Of a stretch of 39,606 nt of DNA, positions 29,579 through 37,328 are shown piece after piece (within the stretch, counting starts at the first letter, position 1; each line of letters starts with the position of its first letter). The position numbers were made by a program, and so were the translations under genes. Source of the stretch: Sergeia podlipaevii (taxonomy: Eukaryota; Euglenozoa; Kinetoplastea; Trypanosomatida; Trypanosomatidae); contig JASANZ010002051.1 of assembly GCA_030849805.1 (NCBI GenBank), positions 1-39,606 of the forward strand. The letters run 5' to 3'. Below the pieces are notes generated by a model. It did no database searches and was not told the DNA's origin. It saw nothing but the letters and a program-made list of their open reading frames with translations.

Positions 29579-30424
29579 TCACAAATTTAACATTGCCTGT
29601 AAAAAGGCTTCGTCGTCGTCAAAAGCGTCTAGCGTGCCTTCCTCATTGTTGGAAGTAGTCGTCTCCGCTGTGGCCTTTGCAGGAGCCGACGCTGTGCTCA
29701 GTGAGTTCGCAATGGGGTCGTACTTGGCAGCCGTTGCCAACCTACGTGGGAGATGGCCCACACCAGCACGTCCCTTCTCCAGGTCAATCGCTAGTAAGCG
29801 TCCATGCAGACGCCTCTTGCGTGTGAAAGAAGCAGCCTTCTTGGCTTCTGCGGGAAGTCCAAACTCTACGAAGGCGTAGCGACGACTCTTGCCGGTGACG
29901 CTGTTGCGAACCACCCGCACACTCACAACACGCCCAAACTGATCAGCAAAGACGCGGAGGTCCTCGTCAACAGTGTCGGGGTGTAAATTAGCTATAATAA
30001 CTGTCTTACGCACGTCAGAGCGTATGTTGAGATCCGTAAATGGATTCCAACTGTCTCTCTCCTTGCGCATCTTGGCTACCCATGTTCCTCGCTTCATCGC
30101 AGCCACCGATGGCACAGCTGATGCGGCATCTATGTCTGCTGGTTCCTCCTCATGACGGGCAGTCTTGGTGCCACCCGACCCCGCCAGCTCTGCCGCTACG
30201 ATCTCACGTGCTCTTTTAAAGAGAACGTGCGTTGGTGCATCGCCTATGGCGCGATCGCACCCTGGCGGACGGGCAACACGTCCCAGGCATAAAGGCTGTG
30301 GGCGGGCCTGAAAGAAAGACCGCTTCCACTCTAGATGTGCTGCAACGCGCTGCTCCAGAGCTGCTTTCTTGCTAGTTAGCGTATCTCCGTCGGTCTCACC
30401 GCCATCAAAGCCATTAGTGGACAT
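29579..30424 (-). CDS. SNRNP70: U1 snRNP 70 kDa protein (U1-70K)
   Basis: The 281-residue protein has one RRM in its C-terminal half: RNP2 TVIIANL (141-147) and RNP1 RRYAFVEF (181-188). It is preceded by the short NPFTD segment usual just before the U1-70K RRM and followed by DLEKGRAGVGHLPRRL (214-229), the signature extension that contacts U1 snRNA stem-loop I. It lacks the long Arg/Ser tail of animal U1-70K; trypanosomatid U1-70K proteins are likewise short. It would act in the U1 snRNP, which in these organisms serves the few cis-introns. The N-terminal 120 residues are unlike animal forms. Upstream there is a 32-bp tandem repeat and a likely splice acceptor at 30432-30431, only 6 nt from the ATG. 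Confidence 0.85.
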   Translation of the reverse strand: MSTNGFDGGETDGDTLTSKKAALEQRVAAHLEWKRSFFQARPQPLCLGRVARPPGCDRAIGDAPTHVLFKRAREIVAAELAGSGGTKTARHEEEPADIDAASAVPSVAAMKRGTWVAKMRKERDSWNPFTDLNIRSDVRKTVIIANLHPDTVDEDLRVFADQFGRVVSVRVVRNSVTGKSRRYAFVEFGLPAEAKKAASFTRKRRLHGRLLAIDLEKGRAGVGHLPRRLATAAKYDPIANSLSTASAPAKATAETTTSNNEEGTLDAFDDDEAFLQAMLNL

Positions 30425-30430
30425 GAAACT

Positions 30431-30456
30431 CTATACGTACAAAAAAAAAATGAAGA
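30431..30456 (-). promoter_or_regulatory. Predicted spliced-leader acceptor for U1-70K
   Basis: Sense strand: TTTTCTTCA, ten T, GTACGTATAG. The AG at 30432-30431 leaves 6 nt to the ATG. A second AG follows at 30430-30429. Confidence 0.45.
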
Positions 30457-30458
30457 AA

Positions 30459-30560
30459 ATAATCGATTATTGTTGTGCTAAAATGTGAAAGTAATCGATT
30501 ATTGTTGTGCTAAAATGTGAAAATAATCGATTATTGTTGTGCTAAAATGTGAAAGTAATC
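30459..30560. repeat. 32-bp tandem repeat with an inner palindrome
   Basis: AATCGATTATTGTTGTGCT recurs at 30461, 30493 and 30525, and a fourth unit starts at 30557 and is broken off after AATCG. Spacing is exactly 32. The base before TAATCG alternates A, G, A, G, so the array could also be two copies of a 64-bp unit. Each complete A-form unit holds the perfect 14-base palindrome AATAATCGATTATT. It sits just upstream of the U1-70K acceptor. Confidence 0.85.
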
Positions 30561-31070
30561 GTGCTGGGCAAACGAGCTCAGCGGCACTGCAAGCCGTGCA
30601 GTTCTGTATGCAGTTAGGTATGAACACGTGGTGAGTGCGCTGCGGTACGCTGCTACGCAACAATATGATAACAAGAAAAAAGAGAAGACGGAGGAAAAAG
30701 TGGGGAGCACAAGTCCCAAAAAGAAAAAGCTTCAATGTAGCGGGCAGAGTTGCCGTGAAGAAACACATACATATATGCATGAAGATAAGCAGTTACAAAA
30801 ATGGCATATGAAAATATACTTTGTTTATGCAAATGTATAAAGGATCTAATCTGATCAAAAAAAAAAAACCTATTCAGCTTCGCTCGCAAGCATAGTTAGA
30901 TATGAAGTGTGCACATGCCTACATGATGGCACTGCTCTCTGCATTTCTATATTCTGGTCCTGTCCTTACATGCCAGTGCAGCCTTTTTAATCACGCAAGT
31001 AAAAAGAAAAAAAAATTCTGTTCTCTGCTGTGCAAGTGCACGCAATCAGATATAGAGTTAAGCATATCAT

Positions 31071-31090
31071 TATATATATATATATATATA
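31071..31090. repeat. (TA)10 microsatellite
   Basis: Pure TA alternation in the spacer between kinesin and U1-70K. Confidence 0.9.
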
Positions 31091-31491
31091 AGAATTGGGT
31101 CAGGCGTTTCTACATGCGTACTTTTCTATAAAAAAAAAAACAATGTTTTCATGAATTCTCTATTCTAATAAATAATACTCTCTATTCCCCAGCACAAAGC
31201 CCAAGCCATGCCACTCATAGCTGTCAACAGCGTATACACACAGAAGTAGGAGGGAAGCAATTGCAACTGCCCTCACTCGCCGCCTCTCTCTCTCTCTCTC
31301 CATGTACGTAAATTTTCAGCTCTATTAAAATAAAGAAACGATGATTAAAGCCTATTAAGATACGGTAGCTAGGAGAAGGAATTTTTGGAAAAAAAAAAGG
31401 CATACGAATATGATATATATTTAAAAAAATAAATAAATAATAGAGAGTTAGACAGTGCGCGGAGGTGCGGGCACTTTTCGCTCTCATCGGC

Positions 31492-34400
31492 TTATATTGG
31501 ACTGACAAGAGAGCAAGGCGTAGACCCCGAATCCTTCCTGGGATCTTGCACATAGCAGTAGAGATGACGCAAATGGCGATGGTTCTGTACCAAGCCCTGT
31601 GCGTTGAAAGATAACCACAAGGCACTCGCTCTAAAGATATCCAGCCGTGTAAGATCGCGCAGTTCACCAGGCGTCACCCGCACCGCTTCTGATGTTCCTC
31701 CATCAGCTGCTGAATGAGACTTGTGTGATAGTGGCCTCCCAGTATCCTTCGTCGTGCGGCCGTAGCGGCTGGTGAGCTCCGACTTGGTATTCACAAAAGT
31801 GTGCGCAGGAATATGCCACTGCCGGCAAAATGCCCGCTCATCGTGCGGAAGAGCCGCCAGCTCCTCTTCGTCCGGAGCCTCCGCTACCGTATCCCCGAGC
31901 TCCTGCTGGGACGGATACGCAGGAAGCACACCTGAGAGGTTAGAAAGTCCGATCACCCAGGTTTCCATCTCAGCCATTGTGCTGCAACGAATGTGCAGCG
32001 CCTTCTTCGAATTGGATCCAACGCGATGGACAAGCGCAAAGGAGCGGTGAAAGACATCCTCCGCTGTGCCGCCGCCAGCCGCATCCTCGTTGTCTCTCTT
32101 CGAGTCTTTGTCTTTCCGACTGCCCTTCCCGTCTGTCGACGTCGACTTGGTCGCATCCACAAACTGGCCAAGTAAGATGTGCTCAATAGAGGTGACATCA
32201 ATGTGACGCGCATTACCGAGGCCCATGCCACGCGTCGAGTCCTCCCAGCACAGGCGCGTTGGCCCGTCAGTCCTGCGCTTCACATAAAACAAGCGCGGCT
32301 GAGGACAGCCTGCGTGGTCCGCCTTATGCAAATGGGCACCCATCTCCATGTATGAAAGCACAATGGAACCAAGAGAGGGGTTGTCAAAGGTGGAGCGTTT
32401 GCCTGACATGTGCGACGCAAGGTTCCGATCTAACACGCCATGACTGCGCAGGGCCCAGTATTTTGGATTTTCACCAACAGAATTGAAGTTCTCCAAGCTC
32501 TGAAGCGCTGTTGGGTCTTTCGTACGACCTCGTCGCGCTTGCCGTCTCGTCGACTGCACCACGGCGTTGCCTGCCATCGCCAAAACCGAATGTCGCAGCC
32601 ACTCCTCTACTGTCATGTCTCGTGTGCGGGCTCGTGTGTTCTTCTTGCAGGCCGCCTTTTCCGCCATCGCACGCACAGCAAGCTGCCGCTCCTGTACCCA
32701 CGCGGCCCTCGTCTCTGTGGCCGACACAGCCTGTTGTGCAATGTACGACACCCGCAGCCACTCCTCATCCTGCGCACTGGCGGCGCTCTCTTGGTTTTCC
32801 CACTGAGCATTCTGCAGCCCAAGTTCACGACTCAACGTCTTACTCTCAGACTCTATCGCAAGCATAGTCTCCTTGCTCGCCATCAGCGCCGCCACGGTTC
32901 TTTCTTTGCATCTGGCTTGATCGCGGCGTGCCTCCACAGCCGCAACACCCTTCTCCTTCGTCTTCGCCAGAGCGGCCATCATCGACGCAGTTTCTGCCTC
33001 CGCCTGCTTCCGTAGTGCCTGGCATCTCTCTTGCTCTCTGTCAATTCGCTCGCTCACACTGGTGCGGTTGTCATGATACGCGGCCACAGTTTCTGATATC
33101 ACAGCCGCACGTTCCTTCTCCAGCACGCGCCGCAGCCGCACCTCTGCGCCGCCCTCAGATGCCTCGACCCGCCGCAAGTGACTCACGAGCGCCTCCATTG
33201 CGGTAGCCTTTCCTGTGTTCGACCTCGACGTGACGTGCGTGTGCGTGTGAGAGAGCATCAGCGGACAGTTTTCACGCTGCAATGACGCGCTTACAGGGAG
33301 AAATGAGACACATTCTTTTTCTTGCTCGCAAGCGCAAATCCGGAGATCGGCCAGAAGGGCATCGTGCGTCTGCAAAGAGCGAAGATACGCCTCCTCCAAG
33401 GCAGCCTCGCGCGGGTCTTGTCGTACGCTATCCACCTTCATCGACTTCACTTTATCAGCAAAGTAGAGTGACGAGAGCGTCTCATCAACGGTGAGAACAG
33501 TTGGGCTAACATTAACAATGAGGGCGATCCTGGCAAAGGGAGCGGCAAAGGAGTCACGCAAGATCATCGTGAGCTTGCTGTCACGGTATGGAATGTGCTT
33601 CGAGCGCTCAAAGAGATTGCGCACAACATTGCCGAGTGCAGTCAGTGAGCTGTTAATCTTGCGGAGTTCATCAAACCCTTCGCCACGAACATCGGAGTGC
33701 TTTGCCTTCTCGCTACCCGCAAGGTCCGCCACTGTCAGCTTGCTGTACATCACAGGGACTTCATTGGTTCCCATCAGTGGGTTAGATGCTCCAGCAAAGA
33801 AGGAGCTGCGAACCGGCTTGGGGACGTTCTGAGAGCTAAGCGAGGTGACAACGAAAGAGTCACGCATAGCCACACAGTCTGCCAGCGTGGGGGGTTTGGG
33901 ATTGGCCTGTGTGTTAGGTGTCTGATACACCTCAATAGAGAATACGGCATGAGAGCGGGATGAGGTGTCGTTGGCCGACGTCGCGCGTTGCACCCGCTTT
34001 GCTGCAGCAAGTTGATACACCTTCACAGCGTCTGCGAGCAACGATAGTGGAAGCCATGTCAAATCAGGAAGCCGCACGATGTCCTTGATGAGTGCCACAT
34101 CAATGCGTGTACCGGAAGTGCTCGCTGGATTCAGAAGATCACGCACCTCATCAAGATATATCTCCACCACAGAAATACCAATCACGACGTGCCTCTTTGA
34201 GGCCACACGCCGACTGTACGTCAGCAGTTCTTCAATGGAGCGCATGAGCAAACCTGTGTTGTTCGCCACTGCATGGTGTCCGCTATCAATACCGCCTAAG
34301 ATGGTGTATGTCTTGCCGCTGCCTGTTTGTCCATAAGCGAGCACAGAGGCGTTGGTGCCGGCCAGCACACAGTCCACTGCATCGACTGTCGTCTCTTCAT

Positions 34401-34638
34401 AAAGCTCCTCTTGTGCTGTTTCAGTATCAAAGATGTGATCGTACGAAAAGTGGTAGTTACGGCTATCCTTCGCCGGCTTTCCATCCCACAGCTTGAGTGT
34501 GGTCTCTGAGGTGGCCGTGCACGCCAACTGAGCGTATCGCTCGTTGCTTTGAAGTTGGTTGGCGGAAGCGGAAAGTTTCGGGCGAACCCGCACTGACACA
34601 GTCACACGTGCGTTGTCATCATCATCGGCTAGCATCAT
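31492..34638 (-). CDS. Kinesin with C-terminal PH-like domain
   Basis: The 1,048-residue protein has an N-terminal motor domain (about 10-400): P-loop GQTGSGKT (103-110), switch I NDTSSRSH (223-230) and switch II DLAGSE (305-310), followed by KINSSLTALGNVV and the IPYRDSKLT strand. A loop of about 55 residues (240-295) is inserted between switch I and switch II. After the motor come a short His-rich insertion (HTHTHVT, near 475), a coiled-coil region to about 650, and a PH-like domain at about 755-900, beginning near SIVLSYMEMGAHL and ending in the helix METWVIGLSNL, whose Trp is diagnostic for PH domains. Some kinesin-3 motors have C-terminal PH domains for membrane lipids, but the coiled coil and the missing FHA domain do not fit a classical KIF1A, so the subfamily is left open. 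The protein probably carries or anchors membranes on microtubules. Two adjacent ATGs exist at the start. Confidence 0.9.
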   Translation of the reverse strand: MMLADDDDNARVTVSVRVRPKLSASANQLQSNERYAQLACTATSETTLKLWDGKPAKDSRNYHFSYDHIFDTETAQEELYEETTVDAVDCVLAGTNASVLAYGQTGSGKTYTILGGIDSGHHAVANNTGLLMRSIEELLTYSRRVASKRHVVIGISVVEIYLDEVRDLLNPASTSGTRIDVALIKDIVRLPDLTWLPLSLLADAVKVYQLAAAKRVQRATSANDTSSRSHAVFSIEVYQTPNTQANPKPPTLADCVAMRDSFVVTSLSSQNVPKPVRSSFFAGASNPLMGTNEVPVMYSKLTVADLAGSEKAKHSDVRGEGFDELRKINSSLTALGNVVRNLFERSKHIPYRDSKLTMILRDSFAAPFARIALIVNVSPTVLTVDETLSSLYFADKVKSMKVDSVRQDPREAALEEAYLRSLQTHDALLADLRICACEQEKECVSFLPVSASLQRENCPLMLSHTHTHVTSRSNTGKATAMEALVSHLRRVEASEGGAEVRLRRVLEKERAAVISETVAAYHDNRTSVSERIDREQERCQALRKQAEAETASMMAALAKTKEKGVAAVEARRDQARCKERTVAALMASKETMLAIESESKTLSRELGLQNAQWENQESAASAQDEEWLRVSYIAQQAVSATETRAAWVQERQLAVRAMAEKAACKKNTRARTRDMTVEEWLRHSVLAMAGNAVVQSTRRQARRGRTKDPTALQSLENFNSVGENPKYWALRSHGVLDRNLASHMSGKRSTFDNPSLGSIVLSYMEMGAHLHKADHAGCPQPRLFYVKRRTDGPTRLCWEDSTRGMGLGNARHIDVTSIEHILLGQFVDATKSTSTDGKGSRKDKDSKRDNEDAAGGGTAEDVFHRSFALVHRVGSNSKKALHIRCSTMAEMETWVIGLSNLSGVLPAYPSQQELGDTVAEAPDEEELAALPHDERAFCRQWHIPAHTFVNTKSELTSRYGRTTKDTGRPLSHKSHSAADGGTSEAVRVTPGELRDLTRLDIFRASALWLSFNAQGLVQNHRHLRHLYCYVQDPRKDSGSTPCSLVSPI

Positions 34639-35564
34639 TGCGTTGCCAAAACAAACACACTAAAAATGAACGTGTATGCGTGTGTGTTGTGTGTTCTACA
34701 AAATGTTCGGCCGAGATCTCACCAGTGTGTGCACACTCAGGGGAAAGGAAAAGCAGCAATCACCGCCTCTCTCTTGCTCTGTGTGGCTTCGTCACAATGT
34801 CAAAAGAAAAAAAGTAACAATATGGTAGAAGAAAAAAATCAGACACGTATACAGTCAAGCAAACGCAAGTGCCAAAAGAGAGAGAAGAGGCAATCTATAT
34901 TACTATTGCTATAATTATGCTTTCTCTCACTTTACACAAGTGCTTCTCACAATTGTCGTATAACAAATGTAAACTAGAAAGAAAGAAAAGTAACGCAATA
35001 AAGGGCAAAAAAAAAAAGCAAAGCGTTTCTGAAATACACACACACACACACACGTAGTGTATCCTTCCGTATATCCAAGTGCAAAGGTAAAGCGCACTCT
35101 GGATTCTTGCAAATGTTTAAGAGAAAAAAAAATGGAAGGCAAACATAAGAAGCAACAGTATTCGTGAAAGCAATCTTCTCTGTGCAGGTAGCAACCCACC
35201 CCCCCCCCCCCTCCCCTCCCTTATGACAGCGCCCTTAATAAAGCTGAAGGAAAGGGAAATCTATATTGTGAGCTCATAATGGTCTCTCACACACTGTACA
35301 AGAAGGAAAAAAAAAGTGAGCAAGTCCATGCTATGTTTCCCCTTTACTCAACTTTTCTAGTTATTTTGAAGTCACGCCACAAATGCTAAAGCAATACAAA
35401 AAAAAACAAAAAAAAATGTGCCATTACTATTATAATTTTTCAACAGTAGTCACGCATGAACCCTAAACACAACAAAGCACGAAGAACACAACTTGCATAA
35501 TCCCCCCCCCCCTACCTTTTGATAAGAACACTCCCGCCAACGTCCTACCCATAGCGGCTTGCGA
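34639..35564. other. Spacer between SMP protein and kinesin
   Basis: About 930 bases. It has a C13 run at 35199-35211 within a C-rich block (35195-35220), an 11-C run at 35502-35512, a (CA)n stretch near 35037-35054, and several A-runs on the + strand. No gene supported. The kinesin acceptor is not obvious because several pyrimidine runs exist. Confidence 0.5.
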
Positions 35565-36626
35565 TCAAATAGCAATGGTCACCCCCTCGGTCATCATGCG
35601 GTCAATTGTGGGTTTGAGAAGCATCTTGATCGTCCCCTCCACCTTGCTGTTTGCACCTTGCACAGATGCGAAGTTTGTCTTCACGCTGAAGTTCTTCACG
35701 GGGTCGCCAAATAGCTGAATTTTTATCCAGCGTCGCTTCACAACGGCCTTCTTGGAGACAATATCAATAATGGAAAACGGCTCCGCAGGGCGTTCTGGCG
35801 TCGATGACCCGCTACCACCAGCGCTTTCGCTGACATTGGGCATTGGTAGGGAGGGGATGCCTTTGCTGAAAGGAGCCCCAGGCGGTGCCCCACCACCGCC
35901 GCCGAACGATGATGTGCCTCCTGCTTCACCTAAGCCCAGTGAATTGTATCCCGTCCCGTTCGCTGAAGGATTCGTAAGGGCATCGGGGAGACGCATCGCC
36001 CTCCGGCCACCTGCTCCAAGAAGAATACCGTAGCCAGATGAGTACGGGGGGCCCCCGCGTGTACCACCTGGTTGTGAAGATGGCGCGCTAGATCTGCTGG
36101 AGCTAATCAACTGTGCGTTGGCAACCGCAGAGGAGTTGAAGCAACGTGGCTGCGGGCGTAGGGGCCCCCCACGGGCCCGGGGATCAAGCACCGGATCGCT
36201 TGCCACATAGTGGGCGTTGCGCTCCAGTTCCTGAAATACTTCTATCGACGCCATGCCATCTACGCGGATGTTGTAAAGTGTCATCTCGAGTGGACAGAAG
36301 AAAGGTGACGCAAAGTTGGAGTCCGCCGCGTCGCCATCCTCAGGGCCAATCGTGTCAAGGTTGATCTGCAGTCCACGTAGCGTCACAGCACAATCTCCAT
36401 CGTACTGCAGCTTCACCATAATAGCAGTGTGCTCTACAGACAGCTCGCGAATGCCACTCAGCGTAAGTTGCGGAGGAGTGGCTCCAAGCACGGGGAGATC
36501 AACAATGACGGTGCCACGGATCTGGGCAGTCTGCTTCATAGCACTTCTAATAGCATCCTCTATGGCCACACGCACAGCCTCTCTGCTCTCGTGGCTCCAC
36601 ACATGTGGCCAATCCCATTGAAGCAT
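35565..36626 (-). CDS. SMP-domain lipid-transfer-like protein, MDM12-like
   Basis: The 353-residue protein starts MLQWDWPHVWSH and has early helical and strand blocks (VRVAIEDAIRSAM; IRGTVIVDLPVLGATPPQLTLSGIREL) like the start of the SMP domain in MDM12, in which a short DWD-containing helix is followed by a strand ending in the PP-x-L/I-x-L/I-x-x-I turn. A Gly/Ser/Pro-rich disordered insertion fills about 145-280. The C-terminal part (KIQLFGDPVKNFSVKTNFASV, then KVEGTIKMLLKPTIDRMM) resembles the closing strands and helix of an SMP domain. SMP proteins form lipid-carrying tubes; MDM12 belongs to the ER-mitochondria ERMES complex. The family call is moderate; ERMES membership is an inference. 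Predicted acceptor: the AG near 36841, beyond a long pyrimidine tract (36864-36888), with a long 5'UTR of about 215 nt. Confidence 0.55.
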   Translation of the reverse strand: MLQWDWPHVWSHESREAVRVAIEDAIRSAMKQTAQIRGTVIVDLPVLGATPPQLTLSGIRELSVEHTAIMVKLQYDGDCAVTLRGLQINLDTIGPEDGDAADSNFASPFFCPLEMTLYNIRVDGMASIEVFQELERNAHYVASDPVLDPRARGGPLRPQPRCFNSSAVANAQLISSSRSSAPSSQPGGTRGGPPYSSGYGILLGAGGRRAMRLPDALTNPSANGTGYNSLGLGEAGGTSSFGGGGGAPPGAPFSKGIPSLPMPNVSESAGGSGSSTPERPAEPFSIIDIVSKKAVVKRRWIKIQLFGDPVKNFSVKTNFASVQGANSKVEGTIKMLLKPTIDRMMTEGVTIAI

Positions 36627-37328
36627 GCTTCAGATGTTTCTATTTATTTTTTTTAGTTTTTTTTTAGTGGCTGCTTGTGTATCTGCCAAGAGGACTGACC
36701 GCACCCTTTGGCCCCCAACAAAATATATCCAACAAGGAAAGCTCTCCGGTGTCCCCTACACCTTTTCCTCCACTATGCAAAGGAAGCAGCAGCTCCGCAC
36801 ACCACTATATGAGAGTGAGATATCCCGCACTGCAGTGTCCATGACAACAATAATAGCAAATACAAAGAAAAAAAGAAAAGAAACATATATATTGATAAAG
36901 GCATCGGCAAGCAAACAAAGGCGTCTGTTCCTGGCAAAAATGGAAAAGAGACATCTTAGCACAAGAAAAAAAAAAAGGACAGAAACCGCAGAAACTTTAA
37001 ACATGCGCATTTATGTAACTGGATGCTTTTTTGTTTATCTAATTATTCGTTTTGCTACTGCGACGGGTATCTCACTACAAACTCGCTCATGTGCGCACGT
37101 GCGTGAATATATTGCACATAAACGAGTTTCTAATGAGGGACAGAAAAAAAAAAATAATGTGAATATTTGACTGAGACACGTGCATGTGCTGATAGAGTTA
37201 CATGATCCTTGCTTGCTTGGTCTGTTGCTCTTCGCTAGCGTTTGCACTGTGCTCCACACGCACCCTTTCTCTTTCTCTCTTCTCCCCTCTCTTGCGTACT
37301 CTTTCCTTCCACACTTGAGGCCTCCCTT
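36627..37328. other. Spacer between PPR-like gene and SMP protein gene
   Basis: About 700 bases, AT-rich. Includes a T-rich block on the + strand (36641-36667), a purine-rich + strand block at 36864-36888 that would be the acceptor tract of the SMP gene, and A-runs near 36965-36977 and 37144-37154. No gene supported. Confidence 0.5.

Larger units (their letters stand above)
30425..31491. other. Spacer between kinesin and U1-70K
   Basis: About 1.07 kb. It contains the 32-bp tandem repeat (30459-30560), an A12 run near 30856-30868, an A9 run near 31006-31015, an (AT)10 block at 31071-31090 and a (CT)n block near 31284-31300. Short open frames are AT-rich and random in composition. No RNA gene recognised. 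Confidence 0.55.

Noticed and set aside
32440..33015. + strand open frame of 191 codons opposite the kinesin gene
   Set aside because: It is antisense to the kinesin coiled coil, with Arg/His/Leu-rich content typical of a shadow frame.
35459..35470. Telomere-like AACCCTAA string
   Set aside because: Only one unit is present (another single one near 4279-4286); no array, so chance.
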